DNA of 64,000 bases from Monocercomonoides exilis (GCA_001643675.2 LSRY02000005.1:1590001-1654000); one strand, 5' to 3'. Counted from the stretch's first letter, positions 40,964-52,181 are shown. Notes: generated from the letters alone by a model not told the origin. Numbers and translations: made by a program.

Positions 40964-41724
40964 TTAAGTGCACCCTAGGCTTCCAGCGAGTGTTGCTTTG
41001 AAGAGTGGTAGAGAAGCGTGATCAACATCGATAAGAAGACAGAGAGAGAAGGCAAGCTGCTGCTGCAGTGAGGAGGAATAGAAGTAGGAGGAGGATGCAG
41101 AACCGGGCTCCGAGGAAATAGTAAATGCTGTTAATAATAATGATGCAAAAGGCAACGCATATAATGCTGTTGTATTCTCTTCCGATGTTTGAGCGAGCAA
41201 CTCATCGAGCGATTCAGGGCTTTCATGACATGCAAACAGCACAGCCAACTCTCAGTCTTGCAGATTGGAAAATTCGGCAATGAGCTTGCTGACTGTTGTC
41301 TCATCGCTTCTCTTTTCGAATCTACAACTTAATATAATTCTTTTGCGGGGCTCTGAAGAAATGACAGAGGGCTCCGTGTCAGTCAGGCAAGGCTCATTTG
41401 AAACAGCACGTTGTATCGCAGCCATTTCGTCATATGGGCTCATTAACACTCTTTCGTGATCGTAGAAATTGTCGACCCTATCAGAAATCGCGTATGAACA
41501 CAAACTTGATTTGAGTGCAAAATATACAGTTTGTCTTTCGAATTCTGCTTTTCCCTTTTCCGACTGAGAAAAATCAGCGCGCTTTATTTCGCTTTGCAAG
41601 AAGCACACCGTCTCCAGCAGCTGCCCTTCCAGTAAAATTTCCTTTGACGCTTTTCTCTTTGGATTGAGCCTCCTGTCGTACGCAGACATGCCTATAGCCT
41701 CTGCGGTTTTTGAGTATGCTCCCT
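40964..41724 (-). pseudogene. Unknown protein, frame interrupted by one TGA
   Basis: A minus-strand frame runs from an apparent 3' splice site (TTTTTTAAG before GGAGCATACTC, about 41724) to a single TGA near 41252. It then continues in the same frame to 40964. The translated text has normal, non-repetitive composition on both sides of the stop (LLETVCFLQSEIKRADFS before it, ESPESLDELLAQTSEENT after it), so the TGA looks like a recent nonsense change. The segment just upstream (41730-41850, DVQDASAVGKGH then a GTATTA donor-like site) may be a preceding exon. No family recognised; a helical TPR-like protein is possible. It may be the same gene as the fragments at 38.0-40.4 kb. Confidence 0.45.
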
Positions 41725-41928
41725 TAAAAAATGTTGGAATAAAAAAATTGTAAAAAGAAAGTTGCGATGGAGCTGTGCTTGTAATACATGTCCTTTTCCA
41801 ACAGCGGAAGCGTCTTGCACATCTAATCTCACTTTGATGAAGAGAAAAATATCAAAGATGACAAAAACGACGATGAAAAAGAATAAGAGGAGGAGGAGGA
41901 AAAAGACAATGAAACAGATGAAGAACAA

Positions 41929-42536
41929 TGTTATTTCATTGCTCTTTGAATTCTATCAGATCCAGTTGATTTTGGTGTTCTGGCGAGCTTCACTTGAATT
42001 TGCATGATCACGCTTGTATTATCTTCTCTTTTTCGTATGTGATCTCTAGAAACTTCTTTATGATCTTGTGGATGTTTAGTGTTTCACATAAACCATGATA
42101 CTTGCCATTGCTTTCGGTTCAGTGAATTTTTGAATCAGCCAACTCCTTCGAGCCTGATGAATGATGATTGGATGGAGAAGCATTTACAGAAGAATTGAAA
42201 GCGATTCTCATGTTGATAATTTGGGGTTGGTTGTTGTTGTTGTTTATGATAATCAAGGAATATGAAATGCCATTTGAACAACAAACTATACTAAAAGAAA
42301 AAGCAGCTTTCTCAGAAAGATGTTCCATTGAACTCATTGAAATAATTCACACCTTTTTTCAAAAAAAAAGATAAATGCTGAACTGTTTTCAAAAAAAAAC
42401 AAATAAAAATAGAAATTGAGATAATCCGAAAATGAATTGTTCAAATGATAAAAAAAATCGGAGTGAATACACGAAAAAAAGCACACTTCTTGTATATTTT
42501 GCAAGCTTACAATATATTTCTTTAACTGTCAAATCA
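41929..42536. other. Gap before the long-TIR element
   Basis: AT-rich spacer with short frames only (up to 81 codons). No feature recognised. Confidence 0.4.
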
Positions 42537-42846
42537 AATATTCATCAATTGTATGCAATATCGACAAATTGATTATTTTTCTTCATTATACATATAAATT
42601 TTTTATTAATTGACATGATCATGGCGTTCTGGGCATTTCATTTTTTTGCTCGAAACAGCTTAAAATGATATTTTCAGCTTATAAAGAACAGAAAAAGTGA
42701 CTTTCTTTGTTGACCAAAATGCACAAATAATTTGGTTTTTTTATGATCATTAATTTTGGAAATGTGATTTTTGTTTGTATATTATTCATTTCATTTGTGA
42801 ATATTATTGCTTTATTAATGCTTACAAGTCATCAGAAAATAGTTTT
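42537..42846 (+). repeat. Left long inverted repeat
   Basis: Pairs with 48158-48475. Bases 42708-42846 are a perfect reverse complement of 48158-48296 (139 of 139). Similarity falls gradually in the outer 170 bp and is lost near 42537. Confidence 0.85.
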
Positions 42847-43624
42847 GAAATTTTTATTGTTTTAATTCGGGAAAAAAAATTGTTTTTTTATTTTTCATTG
42901 AATATTCACTTCATATCAGAAAAATATCATTGAAAAATTAAACACTCAAAAATGTTTTGTTTTTGAATGAACATGTTTATAATTATTGTTCTATTCAAAA
43001 TATAACTGTTTTGATATCAATATCTTCATTGTCAAAGAACAACAACGGTTGATGAATATTTAGTGATGAGAAAAACAAAAAATAAATGCATTGCTAATTA
43101 GATAACAATCATAAAACAATAGAACACATAAATAACTATAGAACTTCATGATGTTAATCATCTTAAAAATAGAAAATAATGTTTAAGTTTCTTTTCTTGT
43201 TGCATCACATTCAAAGGAAAATATTTTTACCATATCGACAGCAAAACATTTCCCGATTGTCAATTCAATATCAATTCATATGAACAATAAAAGATTCAAT
43301 AAAAAGCATAACTATATCAACAAATACATGGTATCATAGTCAATTCAAAACACAAAAGAATACAAATACTTTAGGTACAAAAACAAACTTGACTGTTGAC
43401 CCTTTGTTTTCCACCCACTCTCCCCTTTCTGATATTACTCTTGTCCTAACTCAGAAAGATCATATTCAACAGAGAAAAAAGGCAGACACAGTGATGAAAC
43501 ATCACTTCACACTCTCAGCTATTCTCCTTTCCTAAAATGTAATCCAAAAATCATTGAAACTCTTCACAACACCCATCAAAAAATGAATCTCTATCTAGAC
43601 ATATATAAATAAATTTCGGGACTA

Positions 43625-43656
43625 TTACCAAGTGAAAATAGGGACATTATAGGGAC
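43625..43656 (-). other. GTCCCTA repeats in the 3' region of the USP-transposase gene
   Basis: On the minus strand GTCCCTA occurs at the very end of the coding sequence (43836-43830) and twice downstream of the structured RNA (43656-43650 and 43645-43639), always followed by A/T. It brackets the folded segment. The meaning is unknown. Confidence 0.5.
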
Positions 43657-43687
43657 AGAAACAGTAAGAAAACAATCGGATTCTAAC

Positions 43688-43815
43688 TGTTGTGTACCTG
43701 GGAGGCTGTTCGTCGTATCCAGGTCCGGATAAAGCAGCCCGAAGGCTGCAATATCTAATACGAACAGTCATGTCCAGCACCCTTCCGATAGAGTGCCAGC
43801 TAAGCATACACAACA
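43688..43815 (-). ncRNA. Candidate structured RNA or 3'-UTR element, three-way-junction-like
   Basis: On the minus strand this 128-nt segment can form nested stems. A 9-bp closing helix pairs 43815-43807 with 43696-43688. A hairpin is formed by GCACUC (43796-43791) with GGGUGC (43782-43777). An 8-bp helix pairs CUGUUCGU (43767-43760) with ACGAACAG (43713-43706). Inside it GCAGCC-UUCG-GGCUGC (43749-43734) is a 6-bp stem with a UUCG tetraloop. The GCACUC/GGGUGC helix needs a U.G pair possible only in the minus-strand RNA, and UUCG also appears only on that strand. GC content is far above the surroundings. It starts 10 nt after the stop codon of the USP-transposase gene, so it would lie in its 3' UTR. 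No match to tRNA, 5S rRNA, hammerhead, HDV or SECIS rules. Confidence 0.6.
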
Positions 43816-43824
43816 ACCAGTTTC

Positions 43825-46800
43825 TTAATTAGGGACACCATTAATACAATTTTGAGATTCATTTAAAGATGAAGAGTCAAGAAGAAGATCAAATCTTCTT
43901 GAAAGAAGATCTTGAGAAGATTGAGAAAGAAGAGAAGAGTTAGATGATGTGATATCAGAGTGAAACGACTTTCTTGAACGTTGAACTTTTTCTTTCATTG
44001 TTGAAGATTCGAGGGCAACCAGAGAGCGTTGAGGAAGATATCCAACAGCAGATGCGCAGACAAACGAGCCCTTGCGCTCAAAGAATAAGTAGTCCTTCAT
44101 GTGAGGGACTGACAGAGATGGCCATGAAATTTGTTGAGACGGTACGTACTCTTCAAAGTACCTCTCATGTACACACTCCTTGATAGATGATGACGATGGG
44201 GAGTTGTTTGATGAGGATGATTCAAAAATATACAATTGCGAAGATGATGAAACAGATGATGAAACATTCGTATTGTTTTCGAAGAAGTTGATTAAGTCAT
44301 GAAGTGTAGTGATGTGTTCAGAAGATAGATTATTGTCGATAGCATTCACTAATGCACCAAATTCACTATCACAAATATTCTTTCCGTGGTGCTCAGTGAA
44401 GAAGTTGAGTTGAGTGTTTTTCTTTTTAAGAAGTTTTGATTGTTTTGAGAGGATGAAGTGAAGAAGGAAGCGATTTCGGTTGTGTGGACCTGAATCGCAG
44501 AAGAACTTAAAAGTGTGAGTGTCTGAGAAGAAGTGTCTTTTGATCACAGATTCCAGACACTCAATAACAAATCTGTGATCATTTGAGAGGCAGTCGGAGA
44601 AGAAGTTGAATGTTCTTTTTATTTGTTGATTATTTATTTTTTGAAGAGAGATGATTGTGAATTGAGAAACCTGTTGATAATTGAAGAATTCCTGTTGAAG
44701 TTGATTTTTTCTGATGGGGAGTTTCCATTTTTCTTTAAAGTCGAAGACGAAGACTGCTTCTCCCTCTTTCAGATTGTCTACAGTCGATTGATAGTGTTTT
44801 CGTTGCATTTCTGCAACAAGACGATGTTGACGAAGAAGTTTGAGTGTATGAAACTCAGCAGAAGAAAGTCCATTTTTGTTTTGTGAAGATTTCAGTTTGT
44901 TCTCCAAATAGTTCAACTTCTCACACATTCCACAAAGATCGGTTCGTCTTTTCGCTTTTGAGAAGTTTGAAGTAAGTTTATAAAAGTGAGATAATGAAAC
45001 TTTGATATTCGTTTCATCTGTAAACTCTTTCCACAATTTGGTTTTGGGCATGAAGATTAATCTCTTTTCATTCGGAGAAAAGATGCCCGTTTTCTTTCTT
45101 TTTTCTTTCAGTGCTTCCAATCCATATGAAGATGTGATTGAAGAAGTTAATTGAGGAATAGAAGTTGTTCGATGAGGTGGAGTGATAAATGATGATGATG
45201 GAGTTGTGTCTGTGTTTGTGTTGTTATTATTTAAATATTGAGAAGAGGAGGAAGAAATAGAGGAACCACCAAATTGAATAGTTGGATGTGTTGATAGTGA
45301 GTTTTCTTTAACGTAGAATGAAAGTGAAGGAGTGTAACCCTGTGCACAAAGATCCTTCCATGATGAATTCCAATTATCTTTATCAAATTCAGAAACACTT
45401 TCATCGTTACAAGAAATCCACGTCTTGCTCAATCCTTTCTTTCTTTCCACAACAGCAATGTAATGACCGTTGCTATTATCAAACTGTTTATGAAGGATTT
45501 GTCCAATTAAGTGATAGGATGTTGTTTCTCTATTTTGGTCGCGAAATGAAGTTTTATTTTCACTTGAAAAACCTTTGCAAAATGAACGTTTGTTCGATCT
45601 GTCAGCCTCAATAAGAAGTGTTTGAGATGGCGGAGAACAAGCAGGATCAGTGCATTCATGAGAGAGGACTAGAACCTCTGGAAATAATGTCATTTCCTCC
45701 CACCGAGCTGTGCAGCATTTTTCTTTGCACTCCTGACAATAGACGCTGTTTTTTCCGTCCAATATTTCAGTTGAAAATAGAGAAGATAAACCTTTATGAG
45801 TAGATGATGAATTGATGATTACGTTGTTTTCGATTTCATCGATTTGTGATGTGAGTTTTTGACATTTGACGCATTTCCTGTGTGAAACTATAACCGGATT
45901 AAAACTATCATGCTTTAATAATCCGTCTTTTTCAAATAGTTTTTGAAGATTGTTGAAAGCATCTGACACATTCTGCTGCTGTTTGCTTCGGTACCCACAA
46001 AAGTCTTCCCATTTACTAACAACTGATTGGATCCATGAATGCACTTTTGTTCCATCTTTGAGGATTTGATTGCAAATACTCATCATTTGAAATGATAATG
46101 TTTGTTTTGAGCGTGTTTTTGAAATGATTGATGGTTTTTGTGAAGTGATTGAAGAAAAACACTGAAGAAGAGAGGCAAGATAACATGTGTTGCCTAAATT
46201 GATTAATCCTTTAAAACAAGTGTTTGTTATGTTTGTTAAGTTTTGTGAATGTGATGAAGGAAATGGAGATGTTAACGGATTAGAAGGATGAAGATTCATT
46301 GTGTTGTTATTTGAAATGTTTTTTAATGATCTATTATTGTTTGTTAATTCGTTTTGATTTGATTGAGGTGATTGTGATGGAGTAATTGAAATGTCATTAT
46401 TTTTTGGAAATGTTGAGAGAAGATTTTGAAATGCCAGTGGAGGAATAAGAGTGGGAGAAGTGGCATATTCAATCAATTGACCACTAACCCAAATATTTTC
46501 GTTGTTAACAGATGAAATTGCTTTATCTGTTGGAAAAGAATTGACTGCTTCTTTTCTTTTAATTTTTATCGAAGAGGAAGATGAATGAGGAGTGGAGGAA
46601 GAGGAGGAAGAAGAGGAAGAGGAGGAAGAGGAGGAAGAGGAAGAAAAAAAGGGAGAAGAAGAAGAAGATAAAGAAGAATGAGACGAGTGAGAAGAGCGGG
46701 AAGAGTGTCTGGAATGATGAGAATCTCTCACAGGAGTTTGAGTAGCAGAGGCAAAAGGAAGAGGCGGAGGAGTGGAAGAAGAAGAAGAAAAAGAAAAAGT

Positions 46801-47964
46801 AGAAGAAGAGGAGGAGGAGGAGGAAGAGGAAGAGGAGGAGGAGGAAGAAGAAGAAGAAGGAGATGAAGGAGATGAAGAAGAAGAGGAGGAAGAGGAGGAA
46901 GAGGAGGAAGAAGGGGAAGAAGAGGAAGAAGGGGAAGAAGAGGAAGAAGAGGAAGACGATGATGACTTTGGAGTTTTTTGTTTTATTAATTTATGCAATG
47001 GTATTGGTGACGGAGAAGTTCGACTGTGATGAAGTGAATTATTTTGTTTGCTTTTTGTTGTCCTTCTTTCAACCCGAAGTGGAGTACTAATAGGATCGTT
47101 CACCAGATAAGATGGGATATAATTTTTAAAAGAAGGTTTTGCAGATGGATAAACATCAGCATTGTTGATTGAAGGAAAAAATTTTTTTAATGACGAAGAT
47201 TGTTTTTTGTTTGAATTATTTTTTTCCGTAATAATAATATCATCCCATGCAGATTCCTCAACGAAAAGTGCGTAATCAGGAACTTTTCTTGGTTTTTTCT
47301 TGGACGATTGCAATGACGTTGATGCTTCAGTGGAATGGGCCAACATCCAATTGTTGCCCTTTTCCCAATCTTGTTCATTGAGACCTTGAAAAAAAAATAA
47401 AAAATAAATAAATGAAAAAATAAAAAAACAGTAAAAAAAGAAATTATAATAAAATTTTATACAAACCACTTTTGCATGATGGTGGGTGAGGCAATTGTGC
47501 TGGTATTAAAAATCCTTGGTTTTTTGAAAGAGTCTGTTTTGCATAATTATACTTTCCTTCAGTGATGTCGAATCCATATTCCAAAAGTTCAGATAATGAT
47601 GCATTACGCGTCAGTGCTTGAAGGATCATAGTTTGCGTGTGCAATTGTGCGTGCTTGTACACAACAGAGAGATCTTTAAGAAGTATTTCGTAATATTCTA
47701 AGTTTTCATAAAATTAAAAAAATAAATATTAATTTGAAATAAATATTATTAGAGAAAAATATAAGTTATTTTCAATCAAAAAATTTTTAAGTTGAAACCA
47801 TTCAAGGATTTCAGTAAATCATTAATTACTGACGATGATTTTCTGTAGTTGTAAAAAAGATAGACAAGCAATGAATCAACGTCATCTCCACCGATGCGTT
47901 GAATTTCTTTCCACAGAACGTTGCATCGTGAATTTAGAGTTGACTCTTGATTTGAAAATGACAT
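43825..47964 (-). CDS. USP-family deubiquitinase fused to a DDE-like transposase domain, three exons
   Basis: Exons are 47964-47799, 47697-47467 and 47384-43825 (3,957 nt, 1,318 residues), with donors GTTTCA and GTTTGT and acceptors TAG and AAG, all in phase. Residues about 180-430 hold long Ser tracts. A C19 ubiquitin-specific protease domain follows: Cys box GLINLGNTCYLASLLQ (Cys about 532), paired zinc-type CxxC motifs (CVKC, CQEC), and His box around NGHYIAVVERKKG (His about 772) with WISCNDESVSEF after it. The last 400 residues contain LCGMCEKL, then VFVFDFKEKW (Asp about 1012), FFCDSGPHNRNRFLLHF (Asp about 1095) and NFFTEHHGKNICDSEFGAL (about 1125-1140). That is a D-D-(D/E) series as in RNase-H-fold transposases. 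All key USP residues are present, so both activities are plausible. The transposase superfamily is not identified. Confidence 0.8.
46590..46965. repeat. GAG/GAA purine tracts encoding poly-Ser
   Basis: Long plus-strand GAG/GAA runs lie inside the USP-transposase gene, at 46590-46680 and 46780-46965. They read as TCC/TCT Ser codons on the coding minus strand. Confidence 0.8.
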
Positions 47965-48157
47965 TTTAGTGATTATCACAATTTATTATGGAATTATAAT
48001 CAATTTATAAAAGTTTAACAGCTCAACAATTATTGTTTTAATTGAATTTTCAATATAAAACTTTCGATAAACAATAACAAATATAAATAATTTTGCTCAA
48101 ATGAGAAATTTATGTTTCAGATTTAATAAAAATCTCAAATTGAACGATTAAAATAAT

Positions 48158-48475
48158 AAAACTATTTTCTGATGACTTGTAAGCATTAATAAAGCAATAA
48201 TATTCACAAATGAAATGAATAATATACAAACAAAAATCACATTTCCAAAATTAATGATCATAAAAAAACCAAATTATTTGTGCATTTTGGTCAACATTGA
48301 AAGTGGTTTTTTCTATGCTTAATGAGCTGATAGTTTAATATAATGATGTTTTGAGCAAAAAATTGAAATGCCAAAAACGCCATGATCTTTTCAATTAATA
48401 AAATTTTTTGAAAGAATATAAGATAAATCAATTTTCAAATATTTCGTTCAGTTGATGAATATTGCCTTTGTAATT
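48158..48475 (-). repeat. Right long inverted repeat
   Basis: Reverse-complement partner of 42537-42846; perfect over 48158-48296. The ATG of the enclosed gene (47964) lies about 195 bp inside it, so this repeat probably supplies or flanks the promoter. Confidence 0.85.
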
Positions 48476-51101
48476 TAATATGAAAGTTTTGCAATTGAAT
48501 TGCCAATAATCTTCACAAGCATCATCTTCGTATTCTTATTTTTCCTTTCGATTTTTTATTTTTTAATTTTTTCCCGCAATTTTCGTCATGGTTGTAATAA
48601 TGTCTTTTTTGTATAAGTTTCATTTGTTGCATAATAGTTTTTTCATCTTCGCAATAGGAGATGATGCAGAAGATGGAGCTGCTTGAATAGATCAAAACCA
48701 AAGACACGAGATCATCGAACAGCAGTTCATCGAACTCGTGAATTTGATGAAATGTTTGAAACAGGTTCTTCCAGAGAATAATGCTATGAGGGTACTGAAG
48801 AAATGAAAAAAGAGGAGCAGGAGGAAGGTAATGGAACAGGTTTGGGAAAACGAGGAAGTGGAAGGAGCAACAGAAATAGAGATTGAGAACGAAAAAGAGG
48901 GGCAGAAAAGAAAAGAAAAGAAACAGAAAAATTTCACAAAGGCACAGATGGCTGAGGAGGCTAAATGGAAGGATGGAGCAAAAGGATTTATCATTAATTC
49001 CAGTCACAAATCGTATTCAGCTGAAGTAGATGCGATTTGAGGAAACAAAGGATAAAAACTTGGACAAGATCTGCCATCTGCAATCGCTCCTGAAGGAGAA
49101 GAAGAATGAGGAACAAGGAATAAGAGTCCTGAGGAAAGGAGGAGAGGAATGGTGTCAAGAGTGTCTGTGGTTTAAAGGATATTTGACAAGCGGGACGAGG
49201 CAGATGACAAAGAGGAGAAGGCCAACATCTTCCATAAACACTTTATGTGAAGAATACTCAGCATGTTAACTGCGTTATCTCTTCTCTTGTGCTTGCCCCA
49301 CCGCCTTTGTCTGATCCTCAGCATGCTATGAACTTGTTCATTAGGCTGCAGCAGGAGAAGCCGAAGAGGATACTTCAGGCGAACATCGAGTGCTTGCTGT
49401 TTTTTTTGTGTGCGGTGCAGGAAGTGGACACGAACCTATTCTATGCGCTGAACAAGAACTGAATTGTTTGCGACTGCATACTCACTGTCGATGAGAAGTG
49501 AACGACAAACGACCAACTCATTTTAGGTGAGGACTCCTTTGCAAAGTTCTCTAACCTGAACGGTTTTCCGCACAGCCTGAGAAGATGCAACAGAAGAGAA
49601 TGTGGATGCTTCGTGGATTGAATATGAGTCACAACACGCAGACCAGTTAATGATGAATGTGGCAGAAGCAGAAGAGGAAGAGGAAGCAATGGAAGCATCA
49701 GATGGATAAGTCTGTCTGTTCTTGATTTGAAGCTGTTTGTGTCGAGCGGAGCAGATATGCTTGCGAAGAAGAAGATCATCAAACCGAAGGGGATTGCAAA
49801 AGAAAAAAAGACATAATTTATATCACAGGAGGAGTTTAATGAAGAGTCGAAGTTGAGTGAGCGCAGAGCATCAAGATTTGCAAGAACAGAAAGTGAATAC
49901 AGCAATTATCGTGGAAATTGAGTTTTTCCATTCAATGTTGCCAAATTTCTCGAAGAAGAGATAAGTCAGGAAAGCGGAGATGGTGAAGGAGGCGGAGGAA
50001 ATTCTTAACTCAGCGAGAGAAAAGAAAAGAGTTCCAGACGGATCGACTTTTGCAATGGAGAAGATCTGAAGCGATGTGGTGTGAGTTGAATTTTTCTTTT
50101 AATAATAACAAAAAATTATTGTGTATTTATTTTTTAATGTATTTTTGAATTTTTGAAATTTTCAGAACTTTTTTCCATCATTTATTATGAACTTCCTCAT
50201 TTTCTTGTGAGTTGATCGAATCGGTCATTTTATGAACGCGCTTATTTGCAATCTTCATTGAATTTCTTGCTTGAACTGCTTCCGCATAAAAATCATTGGA
50301 CGTTTAATCAATCAACTCTGTTGTGAATCACACAAACAATCTCCATTAAACTCTGTGTGAGGCACGATGAAGGCACAATTCCTCATTTAATAATGTTTGT
50401 CATATTTTTATCTTATTGTTTTCATTGTTTTTATCATATTTCTTGTTTTTATTTTTTTAACTTTTCAAACCCTCATTTTAATTTTTTCAATTAATTGATA
50501 CGTAAACATATGAACCACCTCTTTTCATGTTTTTTATACAGCTTCTTTTTCTTTGATTGGGCGACGCGTCTCTTCCACAGTCGCTTCACATCATTTCTAT
50601 CATCATTGGAGTCAGAGCTGATGAAAAAGACTGAACCAGGAACCCTCTTCTGCTCATTTGGCTTCTACTATTGTCTCTGTGTTGCAGCTGACTGTTCATT
50701 CCACATGAAACGAGAATTCCTCTTCTCACAGACCACTAAACATTTCTTCTCTTCGTCATCAATGCCTTCTTCTTCTTCTTCCTTCTCAAATCAGTTATAC
50801 ACAAACAGCTTTGTGGTTTCCATGATCGAATAAGTCATGTGCGCTTCTCAAAATGCAGGAATTATCTTCTCTTTCCAATAAAAGTTCTCCTCTTTCAATG
50901 TCACTCCTTATCTTCTGACAATGACACTCCATTCAAACACCACAGATCTCCTTCTCTTCCTCTCTTCTTTCTCACTTTTCCTCAATAAATGATTTCAGCT
51001 TCCATCAAATGCTCTCTTTCCTCAAATATCCTCGACAGATAGAACATTTTTTTTTGTGAAACATCACAAGCACAAATATAGCTGCCACGAGCCATCAATT
51101 T
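48476..51101. other. Decayed sequence, broken frames only
   Basis: On the plus strand from 48831 to about 50080 successive short frames have sensible composition (AMNLFIRLQQEKPKRILQ and CLLFFLCAVQEVDTNLFYAL near 49326-49450; EFNEESKLSERRASRFART near 49828). They are separated by stops, suggesting an old pseudogene of unknown family. 50100-51100 has a 112-codon frame at 50495 without recognised content. Confidence 0.4.
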
Positions 51102-52181
51102 GTGGATTTTTACAGATCTTCAACATCTTCCAACTCATCCCAACGTTCTTCTTCTTTTGCAAGAACCTCCTTTCACCAAAATGACATCAATGAACAGATC
51201 GCTCAATTCTTCCCATCGTATTCATATGTTTTCACGCCTGAAGCGCATTCCTTAATCAATAACGTCGTCTCTTCCTTCCTCTCTCCAAACTTTGCACCAC
51301 CGCTGCTGGGCGTTTCAAGCACAGGTATTTATTAACAAAAAGACAATAGACAGAAAAATGGAGTGTTTTGTATCATTTATTTTATATTGCTAACAGCAGC
51401 GTCGGATGATGAGTTGAAGAAATTATTGTTCCCAAATGAGAAATTCATTAATGATATGGAGGTTATTTAGAGAAAGAAGGAGGAAGAGAGAAGGAGAGAG
51501 AAAAAGTGAAAAAGAAGGAAGAGAAATTGAAAAGACTGAAGATGAAGACAAAGAGATGTGGAGCAATGCAGATGAAATATCAACACTTTCTTCTTCAGCC
51601 TCTTCTTCTACGCCAAATTCTGTTCTGAAGCTGCTCTTGCATCAAATCATCGCTTCTGCCACTCCTTAGCTCCAATCAGCGAAAACGAGAGCCTTCGGCA
51701 TTTGGTTGCAGATTATTCCAATGACAGACGATTTGACAGAAGAATGTGTGTTTCCGGTGTGCGAATGTTTATGAGATAGAAACAGACAAATGAAACAGAA
51801 CAGGCATCGTCATTGAAATAAGCATTATCATTGACATCAATACAGAAATCATCATCATCATCATATTTTTCTTCATCTTCCTCTTCATCCGAACAGTCAG
51901 AAGTGAATTCTTCACAAGAAAGAGCTGAAAAAGCAGAAATCGACGAAATTATCGAAGACTTCAAAAGAAAACATGCGCCACGTCTGCCTCTTCCTGTGAT
52001 CCTTCCGCCACAAGAAGCTACCCTTCAGAATCCATCTTATGTGCCTCGAAGACAAAGACAGAGAAAAAGCAATCAAAATTCGACACAAACCTTTTTGATT
52101 CATTCAATTGCTTGCGTTGGCACATCAACAGGCACATCTTCTTCTTCATTGCCGAATGAATCTTTTCTTTCTCTTCCTTAA
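51102..52181 (+). pseudogene. Broken gene with an apparently intact intron
   Basis: A plausible first exon (51102-51324) encodes a Ser-rich start then QIAQFFPSYSYVFTPEAH and LLGVSST. A 72-nt intron follows with donor GTATTT and acceptor CTAACAG (51325-51396). The second exon continues in phase (AASDDELKKLLFPNEKFIND) but meets TAG near 51468 and more stops among Glu/Lys-rich sequence. A later frame (51831-52181) contains AEKAEIDEIIEDFKRKHAPR and PLPVILPPQEATLQNPSYVP, which looks like real protein. I do not recognise it. It is likely a pseudogene, unless further unseen introns remove the stops. Confidence 0.4.

Larger units (their letters stand above)
42537..48475 (-). mobile_element. Long-TIR DNA element carrying a USP-transposase gene (about 5.9 kb)
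   Basis: Inverted repeats of about 310-340 bp flank the region. Left is about 42537-42846 and right about 48158-48475 in reverse complement. The inner 139 bp (42708-42846 and 48158-48296) are identical. The outer part is roughly 70-80 percent alike, sharing GATCATGGCGTT and TATTCATCAA. Between them lie one complete three-exon minus-strand gene (47964-43825), a structured RNA sequence (43815-43688) and about 780 bp of AT-rich spacer. One gene with a DDE-like domain between long inverted repeats is the architecture of a DNA transposon. Exact ends and target duplication could not be fixed. Confidence 0.75.

Noticed and set aside
42119-42374. Short overlapping frames on both strands near the long inverted repeat
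   Set aside because: Under 75 codons, overlapping on opposite strands, no recognisable content and no splice context.
43688-43815. Known ribozyme or SECIS element for the folded RNA
   Set aside because: No CUGAUGA/GAAA hammerhead core and no HDV-like nested pseudoknot signature. An AUGA is present, but the opposite GA and apical AA of a SECIS are not where required.
42537-48475. Maverick/Polinton identity for the long-TIR element
   Set aside because: It is far too short and has no polymerase, integrase, capsid or packaging genes; only one gene lies between the repeats.
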